Shown here: piece by piece, positions 6,759 to 13,212 of the stretch
Numbering within the stretch: the first letter of the stretch is position 1
Layout of the letters: each line of letters opens with the position of its first letter
Made by a program: the position numbers and the translations under genes
Source: Brevundimonas sp. UBA986
GTDB lineage: Bacteria; Pseudomonadota; Alphaproteobacteria; Caulobacterales; Caulobacteraceae
Direction of reading: 5' to 3'
DNA length: 15,935 nt
Assembly: GCA_002292165.1 (NCBI GenBank)
Contig: DBBK01000122.1
Span: 18,667 to 34,601 of the forward strand
Notes under the pieces: model-generated
What the model was told of the DNA's origin: nothing
The model's input: the letters and a program-made list of their open reading frames with translations, nothing else
The model's database searches: none

Positions 6759-9700
6759 TCGCCGCCATCATCCGCGCCTCGGTCAAGGGGCGGTTTCTGG
6801 TCCTGATGGCGGCGCTGACCCTTCTGGCCGCCGGCCTGTGGGCAGTGAGAAGCACGCCCGTGGACGCCCTCCCGGACCTGTCGGACGTCCAGGTCATCAT
6901 CCGCACCTCCTATCCTGGACAGGCTCCGCAGATCGTGGAGAACCAGGTCACCTATCCTTTGGCGACGACCATGCTCTCGGTGCCGGGCGCCAGAACGGTT
7001 CGCGGCTATTCCTTCTTCGGCGACAGCTATGTCTATGTGCTGTTCAAGGATGGAACCGACCTCTACTGGGCCCGGTCGCGGGTGCTGGAATATCTCAGCC
7101 AGGTTCAGTCACGACTGCCCGACAGCGCTCGGCCCGCGCTCGGCCCGGATGCGACCGGCGTGGGTTGGATCTACGAATACGCCCTGGTGGACCGCACCGG
7201 TCGCCACGACCTGGCGCAGCTCCGCAGCCTTCAGGACTGGTTTCTGCGCTACGAGCTCAAGACCGTGCCGGGCGTGTCTGAGGTCGCCGCCATCGGCGGA
7301 ATGGTTCGCCAGTATCAGGTGGTGCTCGATCCCGACAAGCTGGCGGCCTTCGGCGTCCGCCAGGACCAGGTCGTCGAGGCGATCCGGCGGGCGAACGGCG
7401 AGGCGGGCGGCTCGGTTCTGGAACTGGCCGAGGCGGAATATATCGTCCGGGCCAACGGCTATCTGACGACGCTCGACGACTTCCGCGCCGTCCCCGTTCG
7501 CACGGCGGCCGGAGGCGTCCCGGTCTCGCTGGGCGATGTCGCGACGGTCCAGATCGGCCCGGAGATGCGACGCAGCATCGCCGAACTGAACGGTCAGGGC
7601 GAGGTCGCCGGCGGCGTCGTCATCCTGCGCTCGGGCGAGAATGCGCGGGCGACTATCAAGGCGGTCCGGGACAAGTTGGAGACCCTGAAGGCCGGGTTGC
7701 CCGCCGGGGTGGAGGTCGTCACCACCTACGACCGTTCCAAGTTGATCGACCGGGCGGTGTCCAACCTGTCGACCAAATTGCTCGAAGAGTTCCTGATCGT
7801 CGCCCTCGTCTGCGGTCTGTTCCTGTGGCACGCCCGCTCGGCCCTGGTCGCCATTCTGACCTTGCCGCTGGGCGTGCTGGCGGCCTTCCTGTTGATGAAG
7901 GTTCAGGGGGTGAACGCCAACATCATGTCGCTGGGCGGCATCGCGATCGCCGTCGGCGCCATGGTCGATGCGGCGGTTGTGATGATCGAAAACGCCCACA
8001 AACACATCGAGCGTTGGGAGCACGACCATCCCGAAAGGAAGCTGGACGGCGAGACCCGCTGGACCGTGGTCACCAAGGCTGCCGTCGAGGTCGGACCGGC
8101 GCTGTTCCTCAGTCTGGTGATCATCACCCTGTCCTTCATCCCGGTCTTCACGCTCCAGGCCCAGGAAGGTCGGCTGTTCGCGCCCCTGGCCTTCACCAAA
8201 AGCTATGCGATGGCGGCGGCGGCGATCCTTTCGATCACCCTGGTTCCCGTCCTGATGGGCTATCTGATCCGGGGCCGGATTCCCGCTGAACAGAGCAATC
8301 CGATCAATCGCGCGCTGACACGGATCTATCGCCGGCCGTTGGACTGGGTGCTCAGGCGACCCAGAGCCACCCTGGTGATCGCCGCCCTGATGTTCGCCAC
8401 GACCGCGTGGCCGCTGAGCCAACTCGGCGGCGAGTTCATGCCTCCGATGGACGAGGGTGACCTTCTCTATATGCCCTCCGCCCTGCCGGGGCTGTCCATC
8501 GCCAAGGCCAGCGAACTGCTCCAGCAGACCGACCGGATGATCAAATCCGTGCCGGAGGTGGCCACGGTGTTCGGCAAGGCCGGACGCGCCGAGACCGCGA
8601 CCGATCCGGCGCCGCTGGAGATGTTCGAGACCACCATCCAGTTCAAGCCCCGCGACCAGTGGCGGGCCGGCATGACGCCGGAGAAGCTGGTCGAGGAACT
8701 GGACCGCGTGGTGCGGGCCCCTGGGCTGGCCAACCTCTGGGTCTCGCCGATCCGCAACCGGATCGACATGCTGGCGACCGGCATCAAGAGCCCGGTCGGG
8801 GTCAAGGTCTCCGGAGCCGACCTGGCCGAGATCGACCGGGTCGCGGCGCGGGTCGCGGAGGTCGCCAAGACCGTGCCGGGCGTGACCTCCGCCCTGGCCG
8901 AACGCCTGACCGGCGGGCGCTATGTCGATATCGATATCGACCGTCAGGCCGCCGGGCGATACGGGCTCAATATCGCCGATGTCCAGTCCATCGTCTCGGG
9001 CGCCGTCGGAGGTGAAACCGTTGGACAAACGGTCGAGGGTCTCGCCCGCTATCCGATCAGCGTCCGCTACCCGCGTGAACGGCGCGACAGCCTGGACGAG
9101 TTGCGTGCGCTACCGGTCCTGACGCCTTCAGGCCAGCAGATCACCTTGGCGACGGTCGCCCATCTGACCATCGCCGATGGGCCGCCGATGCTGAAATCCG
9201 AAAACGGCAGGCCCTCTACCTGGGTCTATGTCGATGTGCGGGGGCGGGACATGGCCTCTGTCGTTAAGGATCTGCAGAAGGCAGTCGCCAGGGATGTGCC
9301 GGCCCGTCCTGGCGTCACGATCGCCTATTCGGGTCAGTTCGAATATCTGCAGCGGGCGGCCGAGCGTCTGAAGATCGTGGTTCCCGCCACGCTCGTCATC
9401 ATCTTCATCCTCCTCTACCTGACCTTCGGTCGTTTCGACGAGGCGCTCCTGATCATGGCCACCCTGCCGTTCGCCCTGACCGGCGGCGTCTGGATGCTCT
9501 ATCTGCTCGGGTATCATCAGTCGGTCGCCACCGGCGTCGGCTTCATCGCCCTGGCCGGCCTGTCCGCCGAGTTCGGGGTGGTCATGCTGATCTATCTCAA
9601 GCACGCCCTCGCGGACCGGGGACCGACGCCCGACCCCGATCAGGTCGAACGCGCTGTTCGAGAAGGCGCGCTTTTGCGGGTTCGCCCCAAGGCCATGACC

Positions 9701-9904
9701 GTGGCCGTCATCCTCGCCGGCCTATTCCCCATCCTGATCGGCCACGGCGCCGGGTCGGAGGTCATGAGCCGCATCGCCGCCCCCGTCATCGGCGGCATGC
9801 TGACGGCGCCCTTGCTCTCCATGCTGGTGATCCCGGCTGGCTACCTGCTTCTCCGACGTCGGCGAAGAGTTTCACCCCCGCTTCAAAACAGGAGTTTTCC
9901 ATGA
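6755..9904 (+). CDS. cusA: CusA, HME-RND Cu(I)/Ag(I) efflux transporter
   Basis: The inner-membrane proton-driven trimer exports Cu(I)/Ag(I) from periplasm and cytoplasm through CusB and CusC. It starts at GTG 6755, overlapping the cusB stop (GTGA), with GGAGG at 6743-6747. The length is 1049 residues, normal for the family. The three methionines of the E. coli CusA metal site fall at the same numbers here: Met573 (LLYMPS), Met623 (LEMFET) and Met672 (DMLATG). Proton-relay Asp405 (GAMVDAAVV) and Glu939 (SAEFGVV) also match, and the relay Lys is at 979 (RPKAMT). Twelve membrane segments in the RND pattern are visible, with helix clusters near 338-500 and 870-1035. An intact active site suggests a working pump. 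It is the core gene of the operon. Confidence 0.98.
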   Translation: MIAAIIRASVKGRFLVLMAALTLLAAGLWAVRSTPVDALPDLSDVQVIIRTSYPGQAPQIVENQVTYPLATTMLSVPGARTVRGYSFFGDSYVYVLFKDGTDLYWARSRVLEYLSQVQSRLPDSARPALGPDATGVGWIYEYALVDRTGRHDLAQLRSLQDWFLRYELKTVPGVSEVAAIGGMVRQYQVVLDPDKLAAFGVRQDQVVEAIRRANGEAGGSVLELAEAEYIVRANGYLTTLDDFRAVPVRTAAGGVPVSLGDVATVQIGPEMRRSIAELNGQGEVAGGVVILRSGENARATIKAVRDKLETLKAGLPAGVEVVTTYDRSKLIDRAVSNLSTKLLEEFLIVALVCGLFLWHARSALVAILTLPLGVLAAFLLMKVQGVNANIMSLGGIAIAVGAMVDAAVVMIENAHKHIERWEHDHPERKLDGETRWTVVTKAAVEVGPALFLSLVIITLSFIPVFTLQAQEGRLFAPLAFTKSYAMAAAAILSITLVPVLMGYLIRGRIPAEQSNPINRALTRIYRRPLDWVLRRPRATLVIAALMFATTAWPLSQLGGEFMPPMDEGDLLYMPSALPGLSIAKASELLQQTDRMIKSVPEVATVFGKAGRAETATDPAPLEMFETTIQFKPRDQWRAGMTPEKLVEELDRVVRAPGLANLWVSPIRNRIDMLATGIKSPVGVKVSGADLAEIDRVAARVAEVAKTVPGVTSALAERLTGGRYVDIDIDRQAAGRYGLNIADVQSIVSGAVGGETVGQTVEGLARYPISVRYPRERRDSLDELRALPVLTPSGQQITLATVAHLTIADGPPMLKSENGRPSTWVYVDVRGRDMASVVKDLQKAVARDVPARPGVTIAYSGQFEYLQRAAERLKIVVPATLVIIFILLYLTFGRFDEALLIMATLPFALTGGVWMLYLLGYHQSVATGVGFIALAGLSAEFGVVMLIYLKHALADRGPTPDPDQVERAVREGALLRVRPKAMTVAVILAGLFPILIGHGAGSEVMSRIAAPVIGGMLTAPLLSMLVIPAGYLLLRRRRRVSPPLQNRSFP

Positions 9905-10272
9905 AGCCCGTTCTCATCCTCTCCGCCGGTCTGGCTCTCGCTCTGGCCGCGTGCGGTCAGAAGACCGATACCGCCCCCGCCGAGCCGACGAGCGCCGCCG
10001 CGGCGCCGGCCGGCGAAATGTCGGGAACGCCGATGGCGGCGATGGGCGAAATGTCCGGCACCGGCGCCGGCGCCGTTACGGCGGTCGATCCCGCTGCGGG
10101 AACGGTCACGATCGACCATGGGCCCATCCCCGGCGTCAACTGGCCTGCGATGACGATGGCCTTCACCGCGACACCGACGGTCCTCCAAAAGGCCAAGGTC
10201 GGAGAACAGGTCGAGTTCGATGTGACGGTCAAGGGACCGGCGGCTCAGGTGACCGATATCCGCCCGCACTAG
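9901..10272 (+). CDS. cusF: CusF-like copper/silver chaperone, predicted lipoprotein
   Basis: CusF proteins hand Cu(I)/Ag(I) to CusB in the periplasm. This 123-residue form overlaps the cusA stop (ATGA) and has AGGAG at 9890-9894. The ligand set His73, Trp81, Met84, Met86 (HGPIPGVNWPAMTM) has exactly the spacing of E. coli CusF H36, W44, M47, M49. The OB-fold strands TVTIDHG and EQVEFDVTV flank it. Unlike soluble E. coli CusF, the signal ends in a lipobox, LAAC with Cys18, so the protein is probably membrane-tethered. A flexible Met-rich linker (36-56) repeats GEMSGT twice and adds four or more further methionines. It closes the operon. Confidence 0.93.
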   Translation: MKPVLILSAGLALALAACGQKTDTAPAEPTSAAAAPAGEMSGTPMAAMGEMSGTGAGAVTAVDPAAGTVTIDHGPIPGVNWPAMTMAFTATPTVLQKAKVGEQVEFDVTVKGPAAQVTDIRPH

Positions 10273-10407
10273 GCGCGCCTGTGTCGCGGCGTCGCGGGCC
10301 TCATTTCCCGATCGGCGCCGCGATCCGTCCTCGGTTGGGGGCGGTCGATGAACCAGGCGGCCGACGCGTTTGGCGTCACTCGGCGGGGTGACCTGACGGC
10401 GCGGAAA

Positions 10408-10803
10408 CTAGGATCCCGATGTTGAATCGCTGTTGTCAGAGTTCATCAGCGTGGTGACGGCGGCGAGAACCTGGGCGCCGACAAACGGCTTCTGGACCAA
10501 GACGCTTTTCGGCACACCGAAGGCTGTCCAATCCGCTGCGCTATCACCGGTCATGTAGACAACGGGAAGCAGCGGCAGTCGCGTCCTCGCGTCTCCGGCC
10601 ACAGCCCATCCGTTGGGACCGTCGCCAAGTCTGATATCCGTGACGAGCGCGGAAAGGCGATCACCAAGGTCCACGATTTGATCGGAAGCGTCTGTCGCAC
10701 TGATGGCGGATCGGACATCGAATCCCGCGTCGTCGAACGTCAGCTCGACCATCGCGGCGATGAGGGTCTCATCATCCACGATCAAAACGATTGGCCGGTC
10801 CAT
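10408..10803 (-). CDS. single-domain (receiver-only) response regulator
   Basis: This 131-residue cytoplasmic phosphorelay receiver consists only of a CheY-like domain and has no output domain. The conserved set is complete: acidic pair Asp10/Asp11 (LIVDDE), phospho-acceptor Asp56 (LVTDIRLGDG), Thr85 (VYMTGD) and Lys105 (VQKPF). A short Ser/Asp-rich tail (121-131) follows. Such stand-alone receivers are common in alphaproteobacteria as phosphate sinks or regulators of histidine kinases. No kinase gene is near. It is convergent with cusF, separated by 135 nt, so there is no direct sign that it controls the copper operon. The ATG at 10803 follows a loosely placed GGAG. Confidence 0.93.
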   Translation of the reverse strand: MDRPIVLIVDDETLIAAMVELTFDDAGFDVRSAISATDASDQIVDLGDRLSALVTDIRLGDGPNGWAVAGDARTRLPLLPVVYMTGDSAADWTAFGVPKSVLVQKPFVGAQVLAAVTTLMNSDNSDSTSGS

Positions 10804-11052
10804 TCAATCCAGTCGCTCCGCCGCACCGATGTGAAGGCGACCGACCGGGTTTGGTTGCGTACGATACCGAACGCGAAACCAGAGGGCGTCGATTTGGGTC
10901 AAGGTGTCGCCCCCTCCACACATTTGGCGACTTCCTCGACCTTGATCCTGCGGGAAACGAAACCTCATGCTCGGACCGGCCAGGTTCGACAGACCACCGC
11001 GAGCGGACGACGAGTTCTCGGTCCGCCTCGCCTCTGCACAGGCGCATATGCG

Positions 11053-11460
11053 TTAGTGGCCGCCCTCGCGACCCCCGGCCGCGCGAAGGAGATCGCCGAC
11101 CCTTCGGCCGTTCAGACGACATGAGGCGATGACCCGGTCATAGACGATGACCTGACCGTTCCGGCCCCGTACGGCGATACAGTCCAGCCCACGACCTCGC
11201 ACCAGATTTACGAGCCGGTCGCGGGCGGCTCGCCCGGTCGGGCTGTGCAGTTCGGGCGCGTTGAAATCGGAAAGCCGGACCTCGATCCAGGCCGCGGGAT
11301 CGCTCGCGTTTCCGACGCACAGACTGTCGCCGTCTCCGACATAGCGAACTACGCCCGAGAAGGTCTCGCCGGCGCGCGACGGCAACCGACCCTCGCAAGG
11401 GTCGGCATGGGCCGCAGCGGGAACGGCGACGACGAAAGCGAGGACAAGCAGCCATCTCAT
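11053..11460 (-). CDS. secreted SNase-like (thermonuclease-family) protein
   Basis: Staphylococcal-nuclease-fold proteins cleave DNA or RNA with Ca2+. ATG 11460 begins a signal peptide (1-19, ending AAAHA); a longer frame up to 11577 would hide it and run into the radC leader, so it is not used. The 135-residue product has Asp43/Asp45 (VGDGDSL), Arg62 and Glu70 (VRLSDFNAPEL), and Arg109 (YDRVIA), aligning with D19/D21, R35, E43 and R87 of the S. aureus enzyme. The Ca2+ ligand D40 is replaced by Asn67. Four cysteines (22, 48, 94, 114) could form disulfides. It is divergent from radC. Similar genes are often found next to this backbone module in alphaproteobacterial mobile elements. Activity is uncertain because of the Asp-to-Asn change. 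Confidence 0.85.
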   Translation of the reverse strand: MRWLLVLAFVVAVPAAAHADPCEGRLPSRAGETFSGVVRYVGDGDSLCVGNASDPAAWIEVRLSDFNAPELHSPTGRAARDRLVNLVRGRGLDCIAVRGRNGQVIVYDRVIASCRLNGRRVGDLLRAAGGREGGH

Positions 11461-11470
11461 CGGCCCAGGG

Positions 11471-11494
11471 TGGCGCGATCGGTCGATCACGCCA
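11471..11494. promoter_or_regulatory. 24-bp near-perfect dyad between divergent SNase and radC genes
   Basis: The arms TGGCGCGATCG (11471-11481) and CGATCACGCCA (11484-11494) are complementary at 10 of 11 positions (mismatch 11476/11489) around a 2-bp centre. It lies 10 bp before the SNase start codon and about 80 bp before radC, where a dimeric repressor could control both directions. No regulator gene is adjacent. No clear -35/-10 pair was found to anchor it. Confidence 0.6.
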
Positions 11495-11521
11495 AGCGCT
11501 GATGTCTCGCTTGTTGGGGAA

Positions 11522-11575
11522 AGGAAGGGCGGAGGCGGTCGCTCCGATTGGGAGCGGTGCACGGAGACATCCGCC
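11522..11575 (+). promoter_or_regulatory. structured leader of radC (copy 1 of recurring leader)
   Basis: The leader begins with AGGAAGGGCGG (11522-11532), identical to 15361-15371. An outer stem GGCGGA (11528-11533) can pair with TCCGCC (11570-11575), the last bases before ATG. It encloses an inner hairpin CGCTCC-GATTG-GGAGCG (11540-11556) and the ribosome-binding GGAG (11563-11566). The fold would hide or present the start site. Pairing is read directly from sequence; function is inferred. Confidence 0.5.
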
Positions 11576-12259
11576 ATGAGACCCCTTCCAGAGATCGACC
11601 ACGACGCCCGATTTCAGACGGAGGGCCCGGACGTCGGGTCGCTCGCTGCGCTCGACGACGTCACCCTGCTCGGCCTGATGCTGACGCGGGGGCCGTCCTG
11701 TGCAGACCCCCACGGGGCGGCGTCGCGCCTCTTCGCACGCTTCGGAAGCCTGGCCGCCATCGCGTCGGCGGACCTGCCCGAGCTTGCCCGCGTCGGCGGC
11801 GTCGGCCCGGTGGCCCTCACCGACCTCAAGCTCCTGCGCCTGCTCTGCGAGCGGCTGGCTCGCTGCGAGGCGGCCCGGCGCCCGGTCGTCTCGTCCTGGT
11901 CGGCCCTGCTCGCCTATCTTCGCCTGGCCCTGGCGGAAGAACCGCGCGAGCAGTTCCGGGCGCTGTTTCTGGACAGGAAGAACCAGCTGCTGCGCGACGA
12001 GATGGTGGGTCATGGCACGATCGACCACGCCCCGGTCTATCCCCGGGAAATCGTTCGCCGGGCGCTGGATCTGTCGGCGGCCTCGATCATCCTCGTCCAC
12101 AATCATCCCTCCGGCGATCCGACGCCGTCCCAGGCCGACATCGTCCTGACCCGCAAGATCCTCGCGGCGGCCAAACTGTTCGACATCGCGGTCCACGATC
12201 ACCTGATCATCGGCCGCGACGGGACGACGAGCCTGCGAAACGCCGGGCTGATCCCGTGA
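11576..12259 (+). CDS. radC: RadC/JAMM-domain protein (UPF0758)
   Basis: RadC-family proteins have a helix-hairpin-helix part and a JAMM metalloprotease-like domain; their true role is unsettled, despite the old DNA-repair name. Mobile-element copies are frequent. The 227-residue protein shows the helix-hairpin-helix (about 58-92, ARVGGVGPVAL) and the JAMM motif HNHPSGDPTPSQAD (175-188; His175, His177, Ser185, Asp188), with Glu125 (REQFRALFLD) as likely further catalytic residue. The length is normal. GGAG at 11563-11566 precedes ATG 11576. Its stop overlaps the next gene (GTGA), so it heads the radC-Toprim-parB operon. Confidence 0.95.
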   Translation: MRPLPEIDHDARFQTEGPDVGSLAALDDVTLLGLMLTRGPSCADPHGAASRLFARFGSLAAIASADLPELARVGGVGPVALTDLKLLRLLCERLARCEAARRPVVSSWSALLAYLRLALAEEPREQFRALFLDRKNQLLRDEMVGHGTIDHAPVYPREIVRRALDLSAASIILVHNHPSGDPTPSQADIVLTRKILAAAKLFDIAVHDHLIIGRDGTTSLRNAGLIP

Positions 12260-13212
12260 GCCTGCGCGCCCTCGTCGCCGCCCTGGGCGGCGACCTCTAC
12301 AACGGCGGTGCGCGCGCCAGCATTCCCGCGCCCGGCCACAGCGCCGACGACCGGTCGGTCTCGCTCCTTCTGACCGAGGGCCGGGTCGTCATTCATGGTT
12401 TCGGCGGCGCCGACTGGCGCACCGCTCGGGACGACCTGCGCGCCAAGGGCTTCATCGACGAGGCCGGCCGTTTGACCGGCGGGGGGCAGGGCGGTGTCTC
12501 CACGCCTAGGCCGGATCTCCGCGTACGTCGGGAGACGGCCGCGCGCCTCTGGGCCGGACACGTCGCTCTTCAGCCTGACGATCCCGCCAACCGACATCTG
12601 AACCGCCGCGCAATCCGGGCCGGGCGTTCGGGCCTCAATCTCGGGTTTCATCCGCAGGCGCCGGTGTCGGTCTATCGCGAGGGCGGCCGGACGCGACCGG
12701 CTCTGCTCGCGCGAATCAGTGACGATGACGACCGGCTGACAGCCGTCGAGATCACCTACCTGGATCCCAACGGGCGGGCCGCGACCGACTTGTGGCTGGT
12801 CCGCAAAACCGTCGGCCAGGTTCCGCCCGGCGCAGCGGTTCGCCTGTTTCCGGCCGCTGAACGGATGCTGGTCGCGGAGGGCGTGGCCACCACCCTGTCG
12901 GCCTCCGAACGCTTCGGGCTCCCGGGTTGGGCCCTGCTGGCCGCCAACAATCTGGCGGTCTGGTCGCCGCCGTCCATCGTGCGCCACGTCCTCATCGCCG
13001 CAGACCGCGGCCAAGTCGGACAGGACGCCGCGTCGCGGCTGCGCCGACGGCTGCTGGCCGAGGGCCTCCGCGTGCGCGTTGTCTGGCCCGGTCCGCCCTT
13101 CGGCGACTGGAACGAGGTGGCGGTGGCGGCGGCGAAAGGGAGGAGGGAGGGCGCTGAGGGGCGCCGGAGCGGCGAGGATGAGCCTCGCCGTCCGGCCGGA
13201 GAGACCTCATGA
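12256..13212 (+). CDS. Toprim-domain, primase-like protein of the mobile-element backbone
   Basis: This 318-residue protein starts at GTG 12256, overlapping radC (GTGA). The C-terminal Toprim fold is visible: Glu208 (LVAEGVATTLSA), then LIAADRGQVG (246-255) and DWNEV (284-288). Where active Toprim enzymes have Asp-x-Asp, this one has Asp250-Arg-Gly252. The N-terminus looks like a primase CHC2 zinc finger (HSADDRSVSLLLTEGRVVIH, 28-47), but its Cys ligands are missing: the usual C-x-x-H reads A-x-x-H, and the later C-x-x-x-C reads GFGGA. It is therefore likely a DNA-binding or degenerate primase-like protein rather than a full primase. Proteins of this layout accompany ParB and strawberry-notch genes in alphaproteobacterial elements. 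The tail (294-318) is low-complexity, Arg/Glu/Gly-rich, and overlaps nucleotide-level repeats (13135-13200). Confidence 0.85.
   Translation: MSLRALVAALGGDLYNGGARASIPAPGHSADDRSVSLLLTEGRVVIHGFGGADWRTARDDLRAKGFIDEAGRLTGGGQGGVSTPRPDLRVRRETAARLWAGHVALQPDDPANRHLNRRAIRAGRSGLNLGFHPQAPVSVYREGGRTRPALLARISDDDDRLTAVEITYLDPNGRAATDLWLVRKTVGQVPPGAAVRLFPAAERMLVAEGVATTLSASERFGLPGWALLAANNLAVWSPPSIVRHVLIAADRGQVGQDAASRLRRRLLAEGLRVRVVWPGPPFGDWNEVAVAAAKGRREGAEGRRSGEDEPRRPAGETS
13135..13200 (+). promoter_or_regulatory. structured leader of parB inside the Toprim gene (copy 2 of recurring leader)
   Basis: This purine-rich tract plus hairpins lies in the last 80 bp of the Toprim coding region. The 19-mer AAAGGGAGGAGGGAGGGCG (13135-13153) matches 15352-15370 at 17 of 19 positions. 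Hairpins follow: GGCGC/GCGCC (13150-13165) and an 8-bp stem CGGCGAGG-ATGAG-CCTCGCCG (13170-13190). Then comes the palindrome TCCGGCCGGA (13191-13200), whose CCGGA ends 8 nt before parB ATG 13209. It probably sets parB translation. Function is inferred. Confidence 0.5.

Noticed and set aside
10310..10325. Hairpin GATCG-GCGCCG-CGATC between cusF and the response regulator as a bidirectional terminator
   Set aside because: There is no T-run on either side, and the inner CGGCGCCG can pair in competing ways. A nearby GTCAC/GTGAC stem (10375-10392) is equally weak.
10804..11052. Open frames spanning the gap between the response regulator and the SNase gene, on both strands
   Set aside because: The predicted proteins are Arg/Pro/Ser-rich shadow translations without a plausible start signal or domain. 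I see no gene, RNA or clear promoter here, only a possible remnant of shuffled DNA.
11043..11052. Perfect 10-bp palindrome CGCATATGCG just after the SNase stop codon
   Set aside because: It has no loop and no following T-run on the minus strand, so it is not a terminator. Ten-base palindromes of this kind can occur by chance.
11461..11577. Longer SNase start at 11577
   Set aside because: The added 39 residues are Ser/Pro/Arg-rich, cover the dyad and the radC leader, and would mask the signal peptide.
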